DNA of 64,000 nucleotides from Brevundimonas bullata (GCF_014207965.1 NZ_JACHLM010000003.1:613621-677620); one strand, 5' to 3'; counted from the stretch's first letter, positions 1-9,450 are shown. Notes: a model not told the origin generated them from the letters alone. Numbers and translations are program-made.

Positions 1-965
1 ATGATCGCGGGCCCCAGAATGACCACGAACAAGACCGGCAGGAAGAAGACGATCATCGGCACGGTCAGCTGAGCCGGCAGGGCCGCGGCCTTCTTCTCGG
101 CGGCGGCCAAGCGCAAGTCGCGATTTTCCTTGGCCATGATCCGCAGGGCGTTGCCCAGGGGCGTGCCATAGGTCTCGGCCTGGGTCATGGCGGTCGCCAC
201 AGCCCGAATGCCGGGGTGATTAGTCCGCTTGGCCATGCCGTCATAGGCCATGCGCCGGTCGGGCAGATAGGACAGTTCAGCGGACAACAGGCTCAGTTCT
301 TCGGCCAGCTCAATCGATTGACTGCCGACTTCCTGGCTGACCTTCTGGATAGCCGCCTCGATCGACATCCCGGATTCGACGCAGATCAGCAACAGATCCA
401 GTGAGTCAGGGAAGGCGGCCACGATGGACTGCCGACGCGAGGAAATGCGGTTCTGCACATAGATGTTCGGCGCATAGAACCCAGCCGCCGCAGCGAACAC
501 CAGCGCCCCAAGCTTGTGCATCAGGCTGAGGCCAAAATCGTTCAGCAGGAACAGGTAGAGCGCCGTCAACAACATGAAGATGAACGGGGTGGCGAAGCGG
601 AAGAAGTAGAAGGTGGTCAAGGGGCGCGGCCCGCGGAAGCCGGCCTGGGCCATGTTTTCAGCGACCTTGGGGTCTTCCAGCAGGGCGGACAGGTTCAGGC
701 TATCAACGACGCGCTTCTTGAAGCCCTCGTCCGAATGACGCAGCGTCGCCGTGGTCGCCGGACCACCAGCGCCGCTTTTCATCGCCTGGCGCGAACGGCG
801 CTTCAGCTCGTCGCGGCGCTCCGCCACGGCCTTCATCCGCTTGTCCAGGCGTTCGCCGCCCATGAAGGAGCCCAGTAGGGTCAGGATGCTGGCGAAGACG
901 GCGATGCCGACCCCTATGCTCAGCAGGTTCTGCGGGTCGGTGATGAAACGCATGAAGCCGTTCAT
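1..965 (-). CDS. tadC: TadC/CpaH type II secretion F-domain protein (3' end cut by window edge)
   Basis: Inner-membrane platform protein of the Tad (Flp) pilus machine; it pairs with TadB at the base and works with the CpaF ATPase. About 321 residues are visible from the ATG; the frame is still open at base 1, so only the last few residues are missing. There is a membrane segment near residues 15-35, two close together around residues 120-165, and a hydrophobic C-terminal segment (FFLPVLFVVILGPAI). The T2SSF motif region lies between (SLDLLLICVESGMSIEAA). It is the last gene of the minus-strand cpa run, starting 10 bases after the tadB stop. Confidence 0.93.
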   Translation of the reverse strand, partial: MNGFMRFITDPQNLLSIGVGIAVFASILTLLGSFMGGERLDKRMKAVAERRDELKRRSRQAMKSGAGGPATTATLRHSDEGFKKRVVDSLNLSALLEDPKVAENMAQAGFRGPRPLTTFYFFRFATPFIFMLLTALYLFLLNDFGLSLMHKLGALVFAAAAGFYAPNIYVQNRISSRRQSIVAAFPDSLDLLLICVESGMSIEAAIQKVSQEVGSQSIELAEELSLLSAELSYLPDRRMAYDGMAKRTNHPGIRAVATAMTQAETYGTPLGNALRIMAKENRDLRLAAAEKKAAALPAQLTVPMIVFFLPVLFVVILGPAI

Positions 966-975
966 GACGCGCCCC

Positions 976-1950
976 TCAGAACTTGAACGAAATCATACGC
1001 TTCATCATGAAGATGCCGCAGCTCATCCAGATCCCCGCCCCCAACAGCATGACCTGACCACGCATGTCGGTGAACAGCAGCATCATGTAGGCGGGGCTGG
1101 AAAGCAGCACCAGGATCATGACGACCGGCGGCAGGGAGCCGATGATGCCCGCTGAAGCGATGGCTTCGGACGACATGGCCTTGATCTTCTCGCCCATCAT
1201 CCGGCGCGAGCGCAGGACCGTGGTGAGGTTGCCCAGCGCCTCGGCCAGGTTGCCCCCGCTCTTCTGCTGAATCGCGATGACGATGGCGAAGAATTTCAGT
1301 TCCGGCACCGGCATCCGCTCGAACATCTTGTCGAGCGCCTCAGAGAGCGTCAGCCCGACCCCCAGCCCTTCGACCAATAGTTGGAACTCCGCAGCCAGCG
1401 GCTGAGGGCTTTCGCGGGCGATGATCTTGAAACAGTCATGGACCGGCAGACCGGTCTTGATGCCCCGCACCAGGATGTCGACGGCGTCGGCGAAGGCCAG
1501 AGAGAATTTCTTCATCCGCTTCTTGCCCTTCATGCCCACGATCCAGCGCGGCAGACCCAGCCCCATGACGACGCCGATACCCAGCGACAGAAGCGGATTG
1601 AGGCCCAGCACAAACGCGACGAGGGCGCCGACGAGGCCGAGAACCACGCTGATGATGATGAAGGTGCGCAGACTGATCGACAGGTCGGCCTGTTTGAGCT
1701 TGGCGCTCATGGTCATGCGAGCCTTGCGATCGCGTCGATCGACCTCCTGCAACTGGAGCATGATCTGCTTGCGGCGCGCCTCGGGCGTGTTGACCACGGC
1801 GGCGCGCTTGCTGGCCGATTCCGCCCTGGCTGCACCGATGGATTTGGCGCGCTTGACCGCTTGGGCGGAGGTGTCCTCGCCGCTGACCAGAACCCAGCCG
1901 ACCCCGCCGATGGTGATGAAGGCGAGAAACGCCGCGAGAATGGGAAGCAT
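976..1950 (-). CDS. tadB: TadB/CpaG type II secretion F-domain protein
   Basis: Second inner-membrane platform protein of the Tad pilus assembly machine, 324 residues. The N-terminal segment is hydrophobic (MLPILAAFLAFITIGGVGWV). A charged cytoplasmic stretch follows, then a membrane pair near residues 90-140, the T2SSF domain (FADAVDILVRGIKTGLPV, GGNLAEALGNL) and C-terminal membrane segments. The open frame extends far upstream inside cpaF, but the ATG at 1950, just after the cpaF stop (1956), gives the normal length and a membrane N terminus. It is probably co-transcribed with cpaF and tadC. Confidence 0.93.
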   Translation of the reverse strand: MLPILAAFLAFITIGGVGWVLVSGEDTSAQAVKRAKSIGAARAESASKRAAVVNTPEARRKQIMLQLQEVDRRDRKARMTMSAKLKQADLSISLRTFIIISVVLGLVGALVAFVLGLNPLLSLGIGVVMGLGLPRWIVGMKGKKRMKKFSLAFADAVDILVRGIKTGLPVHDCFKIIARESPQPLAAEFQLLVEGLGVGLTLSEALDKMFERMPVPELKFFAIVIAIQQKSGGNLAEALGNLTTVLRSRRMMGEKIKAMSSEAIASAGIIGSLPPVVMILVLLSSPAYMMLLFTDMRGQVMLLGAGIWMSCGIFMMKRMISFKF

Positions 1951-1955
1951 CAGGC

Positions 1956-3533
1956 CTACTCCGCCGCGTCCAGGGCTTCGGCCAGTTCGCGCTCCAGACC
2001 ATAGTAGCGAGCGCGGTCCCAGAAGCGCGGCCGCGCAATGCCGGTCGAACGGTGACGGCCGGTGATCTTGCCGTGCGCGTCCTCGCCGGTGATGTCGTAG
2101 ACAAACAGGTCCTGGGTCACGATCACGTCGCCTTCCAGACCCAAGACCTCGGTAATGTGGGTGATGCGGCGCGAGCCGTCGCGCAGACGCGCCGCCTGGA
2201 TGATGACGTCGACTGAACCCACGATCATTTCGCGGATCGTCTTGGACGGCAGACCATAGCCGCCCATGGTGATCATGGACTCCACACGGGCCAGGGCCTC
2301 GCGCGGGGAGTTGGCGTGCAGGGTGCCCATCGAGCCGTCGTGGCCGGTGTTCATGGCCTGCAACAGGTCGAACGCCTCCGGCCCCCGGACTTCGCCGACG
2401 ATGATCCGTTCGGGACGCATCCGCAGACAGTTCTTGATCAGATCGCGCATGGTGATCTGGCCCTGGCCTTCCAGGTTGGGCGGGCGGGTCTCCAGACGGA
2501 CCACGTGCGGCTGTTGCAGCTGCAGTTCTGCGGCGTCCTCGCAGGTGATGACGCGCTCGGTCGGGTCGATGAAGGCCGTAAGGGTGTTCAGCAAGGTGGT
2601 CTTGCCAGAGCCGGTACCACCCGAGATGACCAGGTTGCATCGCGCCGCGCCGATAACGCCCAGGACGCGGGCGCCCTCGGGACTGATGGAGGCGTACTCC
2701 ACCAGGTTCTTCATCGTCAGCTTGTCTTTCTTGAACTTACGGATCGTCAGCGTCGGGCCGTCGATGGCCAGGGGCGGCGCGATGACGTTGACGCGTGAGC
2801 CGTCCGGCAGGCGGGCGTCGCAGATCGGGCTGGATTCATCGACGCGGCGGCCGACCTGGCTGACGATCCGCTGGCAGATGTTCATCAACTGGGTGTTGTC
2901 GCGGAAGCGGACGTTGGTCAGTTGGACCTTGCCGTTGACCTCGATGAAGACCCGCCCGGCGCCATTGACCATGATGTCGGCGATGTCGTCGCGCGCCAAC
3001 AGCGGTTCGAGCGGACCATAGCCGAGGACGTCGTTGACGATATCCTGGACCAGATGTTCCTGCTCGGCGACCGACATGGAGACATTCTTGATCGCCACCA
3101 GTTCGGCCACGATGTCGCGAATTTCCTCGGACGCCGCCTTGGTGTCCAGCTGGGCCAGCTGGGACAGGTCGATGGTGTTCATCAAGGCGTTGAAGATCGT
3201 CGTCTTCGTGGCGTGATAATAGTCGGACTGTTCGCGGACGATCTCGGCGACCGCCTGGGCCTTCTTCAGTTGCTCCAGACCGGCGGTGGCGCGCGGCCCC
3301 TTGGCGGGTCCGCCGGGCGTCGGGGCGGGGGCTTCGGCGCGCGGGCGCGCGGCCAGGGCGTCCAGCCGGTCGGCGGCCTCCGAGGTCGGCGCGGAAACCG
3401 CCTCGAGTTCTTCGATCGGAAAGCCGTCAACGGGTTCAAACGCACGCGCCTGGGCCGCCGGCTGCGGCGCCGGGACGGCGACGGGCCGCGGAGCGACCGC
3501 GACGCCAGGCTGGGCGGTGCGTTTACCGAACAT
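1956..3533 (-). CDS. cpaF: Tad pilus secretion ATPase CpaF (TadA)
   Basis: Hexameric cytoplasmic ATPase that powers Flp pilus extension and probably retraction, 525 residues. A proline/alanine-rich, low-complexity N-terminal region of about 120 residues precedes the conserved GspE-type core. The core shows the Walker A motif SGGTGSGKTT near residue 303, the Asp box region (VITCEDAAELQL) and RPERIIVGEVRGPEAFDLLQAMNTGH, including the Walker B/His box. The frame is open upstream for 60 codons, but those lie inside cpaE and look like out-of-frame sequence. The ATG at 3533, 4 bases after the cpaE stop (3538), gives MFGKRTAQ. Confidence 0.95.
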   Translation of the reverse strand: MFGKRTAQPGVAVAPRPVAVPAPQPAAQARAFEPVDGFPIEELEAVSAPTSEAADRLDALAARPRAEAPAPTPGGPAKGPRATAGLEQLKKAQAVAEIVREQSDYYHATKTTIFNALMNTIDLSQLAQLDTKAASEEIRDIVAELVAIKNVSMSVAEQEHLVQDIVNDVLGYGPLEPLLARDDIADIMVNGAGRVFIEVNGKVQLTNVRFRDNTQLMNICQRIVSQVGRRVDESSPICDARLPDGSRVNVIAPPLAIDGPTLTIRKFKKDKLTMKNLVEYASISPEGARVLGVIGAARCNLVISGGTGSGKTTLLNTLTAFIDPTERVITCEDAAELQLQQPHVVRLETRPPNLEGQGQITMRDLIKNCLRMRPERIIVGEVRGPEAFDLLQAMNTGHDGSMGTLHANSPREALARVESMITMGGYGLPSKTIREMIVGSVDVIIQAARLRDGSRRITHITEVLGLEGDVIVTQDLFVYDITGEDAHGKITGRHRSTGIARPRFWDRARYYGLERELAEALDAAE

Positions 3534-3537
3534 GGCC

Positions 3538-5154
3538 TCAGCGCTTCTTGCTGAACAGGGAAGCGAGCAGCGAGCCGCCCTTCTTGGTCGAGCCCCCAGA
3601 CGCCGCTGAGGTTTTGCCCTTGGCGGGCGCGGTCGGCAGCTCGCGACGCGAGACGATCTGGGCCAGGGTTTCGAAGGCTTCGGCCGCCTTGGTCTTGGCC
3701 CCGGCCTCGACAATCATCTGACCATTGTTGGCCGCCGAGCCGAAGACCTTGGCGTCAAAGGGAATGATCAGGCTGGGATGAATGCCCAGGGCGGCGCCGA
3801 AGTCCTTGGCCGGGATTTCGGGGCGGCCGGGCACGCCGACCTGGTTCAGCACCAGACGCGGCGGGGCGTCGTTGGGACGCCCCTGCTTGATCAGGTCGAT
3901 CATGTTCTTGGCGTTGCGCAAGGAGGCCAGGTCCGGCGTCGCCACGATCACCACCTCGTCCGCCGAGATCAGCGTCTTGCGCATCCAGCCCGACCACAGG
4001 TGCGGCAGGTCCAGGACGACGAAGGGAGCGGTCGAGCGAATCCGGCTGGTCACCTCCTCGAAGGCCTCGGGCTGGATATCCCAGTCGGCGTCCAGGGTGG
4101 CGGGCGCGGCGAACAGGCTCAGCTTGTCGGTGCAGCGGACCATCATCCGGTCCAGCAGGGTGGCGTCCAGACGGTCAGGCTGGCTCAGGGCGTCGGCGAC
4201 GCCGCCCAGGGGGTCCTGGTTGAAGTCCAATCCAGCGGTGCCGAACGGCAGGTCATAGTCGACGATGACGGTGTTGACGCCGATCCGCTCGCTCATGGCG
4301 TAGGCGGTGTTGTGGGCCACAGCCGAGGCCCCGGCCCCGCCGCGCGCGCCGACAAAGGCGATGGAACGGCCGACAAACGGCTGGGCCGGGTCGGCGAACA
4401 GGCCGCCTATGGCCGAGATCAGTTGCAAGGGCTGAACCGGCGCGACCAGGTATTCGCTGACGCCGCGCCGCATCAGTTCGCGGAACAGCAGGATGTCGTT
4501 AGTGGCGCCGATGATGACGACCTTGGTGCCAGCGTCGCAGACCTCGGCCAGCTGGTCGATTTCAGCCAGCAGGGTCTGGGCGTCCTTCATGCATTCGACG
4601 ACGATCAGCGGCGGCGTCGGCTCGGACTGATAGGCCTCGATGGCGGCTGCGACGCCGCCGACGCGGATCTGGGTCGTGGCGCGAGACATCCGCCGATCCT
4701 GACCGGCACGTTCTGCGGAGGCCAGGGTGTCGTGACGTTCGGCGAAGACATGAACGGCGATCCGCGGGATCGAAACCTCGACTGCACCGCTCGATCCGAG
4801 CGCCAGACCCGCGGGCTCGTAGGCCGCCAGAGCGGCGGGCGATGCGACGGGTTCGTCGATCGGCAGAGCGGGGAAGACCTCGTCCATCGCCATCGACACC
4901 GAGGCGACGACCGCGGCGGCGGCGGTCTCGGTCTCGGCGACCAGCGCCCCGACCGGGTTGTAGGGCTCATGATCGATCGGCAGCGCGTTCTCGCTGGGCG
5001 CGGCCGAAGCGTTTAAGGCCAGCACCTCTGGCTCCGGTGGGAACCCAGATGGTGGTGCGGGCGAGGCGACGGCGTTTATGAACTCGTCGTCCATGTCGAA
5101 CGTGTCCAGAGCGTCGAAGTCCTGTGCGACGAAGGGCTTGGTCATGTCCATCAA
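3538..5154 (-). CDS. cpaE: Pilus localisation/assembly ATPase-like protein CpaE
   Basis: ParA/MinD-type protein of Tad loci; the Caulobacter homologue places the pilus machine at the pole. It has 538 residues. An acidic, Ala/Pro-rich N-terminal tail of about 130 residues is followed by a receiver-like domain (residues about 130-250, VVECMKDAQTLLAEI, KVVIIGATND). The ParA fold then begins with GARGGAGAS at residues 269-278, the degenerate Walker A usual for CpaE, lacking the signature lysines. The start (MMDM) overlaps the end of cpaD by 4 bases, suggesting translational coupling. Confidence 0.93.
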   Translation of the reverse strand: MMDMTKPFVAQDFDALDTFDMDDEFINAVASPAPPSGFPPEPEVLALNASAAPSENALPIDHEPYNPVGALVAETETAAAAVVASVSMAMDEVFPALPIDEPVASPAALAAYEPAGLALGSSGAVEVSIPRIAVHVFAERHDTLASAERAGQDRRMSRATTQIRVGGVAAAIEAYQSEPTPPLIVVECMKDAQTLLAEIDQLAEVCDAGTKVVIIGATNDILLFRELMRRGVSEYLVAPVQPLQLISAIGGLFADPAQPFVGRSIAFVGARGGAGASAVAHNTAYAMSERIGVNTVIVDYDLPFGTAGLDFNQDPLGGVADALSQPDRLDATLLDRMMVRCTDKLSLFAAPATLDADWDIQPEAFEEVTSRIRSTAPFVVLDLPHLWSGWMRKTLISADEVVIVATPDLASLRNAKNMIDLIKQGRPNDAPPRLVLNQVGVPGRPEIPAKDFGAALGIHPSLIIPFDAKVFGSAANNGQMIVEAGAKTKAAEAFETLAQIVSRRELPTAPAKGKTSAASGGSTKKGGSLLASLFSKKR

Positions 5155-5843
5155 TCCACGGCGCGGGCGAGACGAGCCCCGGTCACCAATTCCTCGCGAG
5201 CGGCGGCGGTCTGCTCGCCCTTGCCATAGTGGTCGAACACCACCGAGCGACGCTGGGAGTCAGCCGGGGTCATGGCCCGCGGCGCGACGATGTCGCGCGG
5301 GTTGGCGATCTGAGCCGCCAGATTGGCGGTCACGGCGCACCCGAAGTTCGAGGCCGACTGGTTGTCGCCGGTGCGGGTCAGGCTGCCCCATTGCCTGCCG
5401 CACTGCGGCACGACCGCGCGAAGGGTCTCGAACCCGGCCAGGATCGGCGCGCGCGGATCAGGGGCGGCGTAGCTGACGACGCGGATCATGTTCGCCGGCG
5501 CGCCTGCGGCCACCAGCCCGGCCTTGACGTTCCAGGCCGCCTGATTGGCGACCGGATCGTCGCCCGCCGGGGCCTCGACCACCAGAGCGGGCGCGCCTTC
5601 GATCGCGAAACGCTGGACAAGATCGGCCAGGGCGGCCTGCTGGTTGGTCGACAGGCCCGTCTCGTGCACCGCCAGAGCAATACGCTCCAGACCCGGCTCG
5701 ACCTGCAGGCTGTAGCGCGAGGTCGGGGTGAGCGGGGCTTCACCGCCCAGGCTGGCCGGACCACCGACGCAACCCGCCAGAAGCAGGCTGCCAAGCGTCA
5801 GCACGGAGGACAGGTTCAGGGTGGATTTTGCGTTTCGGATCAT
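5151..5843 (-). CDS. cpaD: Tad pilus outer-membrane lipoprotein CpaD
   Basis: Outer-membrane-associated lipoprotein thought to help the CpaC secretin assemble or stay in place, 230 residues from the chosen ATG. That start gives a short basic N terminus, a hydrophobic stretch and a lipobox ending LLLAGC (Cys25). The open frame runs 13 codons further upstream, but those would overlap cpaC and displace the signal peptide. The CpaD family region includes DYQSASNFGCAV-like sequence near the C terminus (NQSASNFGCAVTANLAAQIANP). It begins 5 bases after the cpaC stop. Confidence 0.92.
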   Translation of the reverse strand: MIRNAKSTLNLSSVLTLGSLLLAGCVGGPASLGGEAPLTPTSRYSLQVEPGLERIALAVHETGLSTNQQAALADLVQRFAIEGAPALVVEAPAGDDPVANQAAWNVKAGLVAAGAPANMIRVVSYAAPDPRAPILAGFETLRAVVPQCGRQWGSLTRTGDNQSASNFGCAVTANLAAQIANPRDIVAPRAMTPADSQRRSVVFDHYGKGEQTAAAREELVTGARLARAVD

Positions 5844-5848
5844 CGCGC

Positions 5849-7405
5849 TCACTCGATCACATAGCCCACCGGCCCCTGCCATCCGGCGCCCAGTTGGGCG
5901 TTCGGGGCTGGCGAGCCATAGGCCTGGTTCAACTGGCCAAAGAAGATGGTTTCGGCGTCCTGAGCGATGCGCAGGCCGTCAGCCGGCGTCTGCATACGAT
6001 TCGGCGAGGTAGGGCTGACGATATAGGGTTCAACGATCACGACCAGTTCGGTCTCGCCCATCAGATAATCGCGCGAGCGGAACAGCTGGCCCAGCACCGG
6101 CAGGTTGGTGGCGCCCGGCAGGGAGTCGATCGTCTGACGCGTCGTTTCCTGCAACAGGCCGGCGATCATCATCGATCCGCCCGAAGGGATTTCGATGGTG
6201 TTCTCGCTGCGACGGACCGACAGGCCCGGCAGGCTGATCGCCGACACCGTCCCGGCGCCGATGGTCAGGCCGCCCTGGGGCGTCAGTTCGGACACCTCGA
6301 CCTTGACCTGCAGCGAGATGCGGCCGGCGGTCAGGACGACCGGGCGGAACGACAAACCCACGCCGTAGGGCTTGTACTCGACCACGATCTGGCCGTCCTT
6401 GTCCCGTCCGGCCGGGATCGGGAACTCGCCGCCGGCCAGGAAGCTGGCGGCCTCGCCGTTAACCGAGGTCAGGTTAGGCTCGGCCAGGGTGCGGACCAGA
6501 CCGACCCGCTCGAAGGCCTTGATCGTGGCGTTGCCCTTGTTCAGCCCGTCCGAGCCAGGGCCGGTGCCGGGCTGGGCGGTGTCCCAGTTGGCCGGATCGC
6601 CAGGGGCGCCGCCGTTAACCGTGACCGGACACAGGGTTCCGGCAGGAAAGCCTGGACCGCAAGGCGCCTGCATCTGATAATTCTTCGTCGTGTCGCGCGA
6701 CACCCCCCCGGTAATTCCGCCGAGGAGCGAGCCGTTGACGCCCCAGGTCGCGGCGTTGCCCAACAGCCACTGGGTGTCGCCGATTCGGCCGATCACCGCC
6801 TGGGTGTCGAAGCCCAGTTGCTTGATGGCGCTGCGCTGCACCTCGACCACGCGGACCTTCAGCGTCACCTGATCCGAGCCGGCGACGCTGATCATGTTGA
6901 ACACCTTCTCCGGGGCCGAGACGAAGGCGCGGGCCACCTGGGCGGCGCGCTGGGCCTCGGCCGGGCTGGCGGCGGTTCCGGTCAGGATGATGCTGTCGTT
7001 GACGGCTTCGGCGCGAACGTTCGATCCCGGCGCAACCCGGCTCAGCGTATCCTGAAGCGCGCTGGTGCCCGCGTCCACGCGCACGCGCAAGGCCAGGATG
7101 GTGCGGCCGGCCGCATCGAGGAAGACGGCGTCGGTTTCACCCGGCGCAACCCCGATGACGGTGATGCGGCGCGGCGAATGCAGCATGGCCTCGGCCACCT
7201 GCGGATTGGACACGATCACGTCGCGCGCATCCGCCGGCAGATCCACGGCGAAGGAGGTGCCGCGCGGCAGGTGGACCAATTGCGTCGCCACACCCGTCGA
7301 AACGGCGGCGCGAGTCTGGGCCAGAGGCGCCGAGGCGGTTCCGCCCAGGGCGATCAAGGAGGCGCAGGCCGCCGCAATCAAACGATTCATGCCTGGCTTC
7401 CTCAT
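5849..7405 (-). CDS. cpaC: Tad pilus secretin CpaC (RcpA)
   Basis: Outer-membrane secretin that forms the channel for the Flp pilus, 518 residues. A signal peptide (NRLIAAACASLIALGGTASA) is followed by the pilus-specific N domain (residues about 35-110, VIVSNPQVAEAML), a BON-like segment (VRAEAVNDSIILTGTA) and the secretin core (VRTLAEPNLTSVNGEAASFL, GGSMMIAGLL). The ATG at 7405 overlaps the cpaB stop as ATGA; a second ATG at 7390 (MNRLIA) would also leave an intact signal peptide. Unusually, residues 215-265 contain a Gly/Pro-rich loop with two cysteines (APCGPGFPAGTLCP). Confidence 0.95.
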   Translation of the reverse strand: MRKPGMNRLIAAACASLIALGGTASAPLAQTRAAVSTGVATQLVHLPRGTSFAVDLPADARDVIVSNPQVAEAMLHSPRRITVIGVAPGETDAVFLDAAGRTILALRVRVDAGTSALQDTLSRVAPGSNVRAEAVNDSIILTGTAASPAEAQRAAQVARAFVSAPEKVFNMISVAGSDQVTLKVRVVEVQRSAIKQLGFDTQAVIGRIGDTQWLLGNAATWGVNGSLLGGITGGVSRDTTKNYQMQAPCGPGFPAGTLCPVTVNGGAPGDPANWDTAQPGTGPGSDGLNKGNATIKAFERVGLVRTLAEPNLTSVNGEAASFLAGGEFPIPAGRDKDGQIVVEYKPYGVGLSFRPVVLTAGRISLQVKVEVSELTPQGGLTIGAGTVSAISLPGLSVRRSENTIEIPSGGSMMIAGLLQETTRQTIDSLPGATNLPVLGQLFRSRDYLMGETELVVIVEPYIVSPTSPNRMQTPADGLRIAQDAETIFFGQLNQAYGSPAPNAQLGAGWQGPVGYVIE

Positions 7406-8352
7406 GGGACGGCGACCGCTTCGATCGCGCCTTCGCGATAGACGCGCACCACGCCGCCAGATGCGGGTCCATTTCCTCGGCTCGTCGCGCCCGGGACGCG
7501 GCCTGATGGTCCGGCGGTGTCGGCGTAGGAGCGCAGCACCAGGGACAACTCGCCTTCGGACTTGGCCAGGGCCAGGACCTCGGCGTCACGGCCGCTGACC
7601 TCGAGCGTAGCAGTGGCGCCGACCACGGCCTGTTCGTTCTCGGCGGCGCGGGTGTTCTGGTCGATGGCCAGGACCTTGACGTTCTGCATCACGGTGGCGG
7701 CGACGAACTTGGTCGTCTCGCTTCCTGCGCTGCCGCCGGGCGTCTTGACCTCTCGGGTCAGAAGCACGTCGGCCCGGTCGCCCGGCAGGATGAAGCCGCC
7801 GGCGGCGGTCTCGACGGTGACGCGGATCGCCATGGCCCGCATCCCGGGCTCCAGATAGGCGGCCATGTATCCGCCGTCGCCGGCACGAACGATCTTGCGA
7901 CCAACAATAGGCTCGCCGGCCAGAATGGGTTCACGCACCACGGCGCCGATATAGTCAGCCTTGGCGCCCCCCGTGGCCATGTCCGTCGCGGCGCGGGTCA
8001 CGCGGGCGGCGGCGCCCTCGGCCTTCTTGGCCATCTCCGCCTTGGCGTCGGCGGGCTTGGCCTCGGCATCGGGGCTCGCGGCGGCGGGAACCGGCACGCT
8101 GCCGTCGGTGATGAAGAGGGGATTGAGTTCGTCGACCGGCCAGTCCTTCCAGCTCAGGTCGCCGTCGGTCAGACGGCGACCCGGCTCCAAATCCTTGGCG
8201 GCGACCAGCACCTTAGCCATGGGTCGGGCCTCGACGGCGGCGACGGCGACGGCGGTCGGCTCCCCCGACGACCCCATGGCGCGGACCACAAGGGCCAGAC
8301 CAATGGCCGAAACGGCGGCGATACAGATGACGGCGATCTTGGCGGGCTTCAT
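7402..8352 (-). CDS. cpaB: Tad pilus assembly protein CpaB (RcpC)
   Basis: Periplasmic or inner-membrane-anchored partner of the secretin, with a SAF-like domain, 316 residues. The chosen ATG (MKPAKIAVICIAAV) gives a single N-terminal membrane anchor. The SAF-type region follows (VLVAAKDLEPGRRLTDGDLSWKDWP) and then the RcpC family core (YLEPGMRAMAIRVTVETAAGGFILPGDRADVLL). An Ala/Lys-rich insert sits near residues 80-130. The frame is open 21 codons further upstream, but without a signal sequence. The stop overlaps the cpaC start. Confidence 0.93.
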   Translation of the reverse strand: MKPAKIAVICIAAVSAIGLALVVRAMGSSGEPTAVAVAAVEARPMAKVLVAAKDLEPGRRLTDGDLSWKDWPVDELNPLFITDGSVPVPAAASPDAEAKPADAKAEMAKKAEGAAARVTRAATDMATGGAKADYIGAVVREPILAGEPIVGRKIVRAGDGGYMAAYLEPGMRAMAIRVTVETAAGGFILPGDRADVLLTREVKTPGGSAGSETTKFVAATVMQNVKVLAIDQNTRAAENEQAVVGATATLEVSGRDAEVLALAKSEGELSLVLRSYADTAGPSGRVPGATSRGNGPASGGVVRVYREGAIEAVAVP

Positions 8353-8460
8353 CGACGGTCTCCGGCAGGCGCGGCGACGTGGATTCGGTTCTTCGCCCTC
8401 TGCCGTTAACGACAATGAGGCCCGTCGGTTAACGCGCCCCTAAGCGAGAAGTCAGGCCCT

Positions 8461-8979
8461 CTACGCGCCCGTGAAAGCTTGGATCAAAGGGCTGGACGGA
8501 TAGGCCAGCAGAGCGCCGACAGCGATGGCCACGCCATAGGGAATGTCGCCCTTGGGCTGCATCAGCCGCGTCACCCAGCCCGGGGCATTCAAAGCAAAGA
8601 CCTGAAGCTGGGCGCGCGCCGCCATCAACACCAGACAGAAGCCCCCGCCGACCAGGGCGGTGAAGGCCAGGAAGGGCGCGATGCCGGAAAGACCTAGCCA
8701 AAGACTGGCCGCCGCCATCAGCTTGGCGTCGCCGCCGCCGATCCAGCGCAGGGCGAACATCGCCATGCCGGCCAGCAGGGCCGCAAAGGCGACGCCGAAG
8801 GCGATAGCCATGCCCATCAGAGGCAGGCCCGTGGCGAAGGCCGCCGGAAAGAACGCCAGGATCAGAAGGCCCGAGATCCAGTTAGGGATCTTCATCGTCG
8901 TCAGGTCGTGGAGACCGCCGATGATTACCAGCACAGGCATGACGCCCAAAATAACAAGAGAAATCTCGGCCATGAACAT
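8461..8979 (-). CDS. cpaA: Prepilin peptidase CpaA (A24 family)
   Basis: Inner-membrane aspartic protease that cleaves the Flp pilin leader, 172 residues. It has about six membrane segments. The two catalytic aspartates of A24 peptidases are visible: Asp25 in GLHDLTTMKIPN and Asp84 in the GxGD motif (GGGDAKL). It lacks the N-terminal methylase domain of PilD, as is usual for Tad-type CpaA/TadV enzymes. It lies between pilA and cpaB, 108 bases before the cpaB start, so cpaB may have its own promoter. Confidence 0.93.
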   Translation of the reverse strand: MFMAEISLVILGVMPVLVIIGGLHDLTTMKIPNWISGLLILAFFPAAFATGLPLMGMAIAFGVAFAALLAGMAMFALRWIGGGDAKLMAAASLWLGLSGIAPFLAFTALVGGGFCLVLMAARAQLQVFALNAPGWVTRLMQPKGDIPYGVAIAVGALLAYPSSPLIQAFTGA

Positions 8980-9040
8980 CTGTTTCGCCTATTCGCGTTA
9001 AGGCAAGGTTTCAGCCCCCCAGGCAAAAGCCCACCAATAC

Positions 9041-9070
9041 AAAAGGCCGGGACGTCGCCGCCCCGGCCTT
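9041..9070 (-). terminator. Rho-independent terminator after pilA
   Basis: Nine-base arms (AAGGCCGGG at 9043-9051 and CCCGGCCTT at 9062-9070) form a GC-rich hairpin. Read on the minus strand it is followed by a short run of T, 35 bases after the pilA stop. It would let the pilin be made in excess over cpaA and the downstream genes. Confidence 0.8.
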
Positions 9071-9105
9071 CCATGCCGCCACCCAAAGGCGCGAAGAGAT
9101 TCCGC

Positions 9106-9279
9106 TTACTGGGTCTTGGTCAGCTCGCCCGAGACCTTGGTGAAGGTGCCTGTCAGGCCAGTCTTCACGGCGGTCAGGGCGCCGATGATAGCTACAGCGA
9201 TCAGGGCGGCGATCAGGCCGTATTCAATGGCCGTGGCGCCGGATTCGTCGTTGGCGAAGTTCTTGATGAAGTTACGCAT
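9106..9279 (-). CDS. pilA: Flp/Fap-type major pilin PilA
   Basis: Major subunit of the Flp pilus, 57 residues, within the normal size for this family. A short leader (MRNFIKNFANDESG) is followed by the Flp motif ATAIEYGLIAALIAVAIIGA; prepilin peptidase should cut after Gly14, giving Glu+5 and Tyr+6. A good Shine-Dalgarno (AAGGAAG) lies 6-8 bases before the ATG. It is the first gene of the minus-strand cpa locus and has its own terminator. In Caulobacter this promoter is CtrA-dependent; I see no full TTAA-N7-TTAA box here. Confidence 0.97.
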   Translation of the reverse strand: MRNFIKNFANDESGATAIEYGLIAALIAVAIIGALTAVKTGLTGTFTKVSGELTKTQ

Positions 9280-9421
9280 GATGATCTTCCTTGTTTGTCT
9301 AAGCGAGCAACAGTTTCACCGTAAGGGTCACCGGTTTTGCCCGCTTGACCCCCGTTTGCATGGCGACAATGCGACGACGATCATTAAGAGCGAGTAAAAC
9401 GACGCATGAGCAGGCAATTTT

Positions 9422-9450
9422 TTGATGGTTACTCGATTGTTTACTATAGA
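9422..9450 (+). promoter_or_regulatory. Candidate sigma-70-type promoter for the divergent pseudopilin operon
   Basis: TTGATG (9422-9427), a 17-base spacer and TATAGA (9445-9450) lie in an AT-rich stretch between pilA and the gene at 9565. The leader would be about 108 bases. No other gene explains it. Prediction from sequence only. Confidence 0.5.

Noticed and set aside
8406..8433. Two TTAAC motifs upstream of cpaB, considered as a CtrA box
   Set aside because: The TTAA halves are 19 bases apart, not the 7 of the CtrA consensus, so I do not call a CtrA site.
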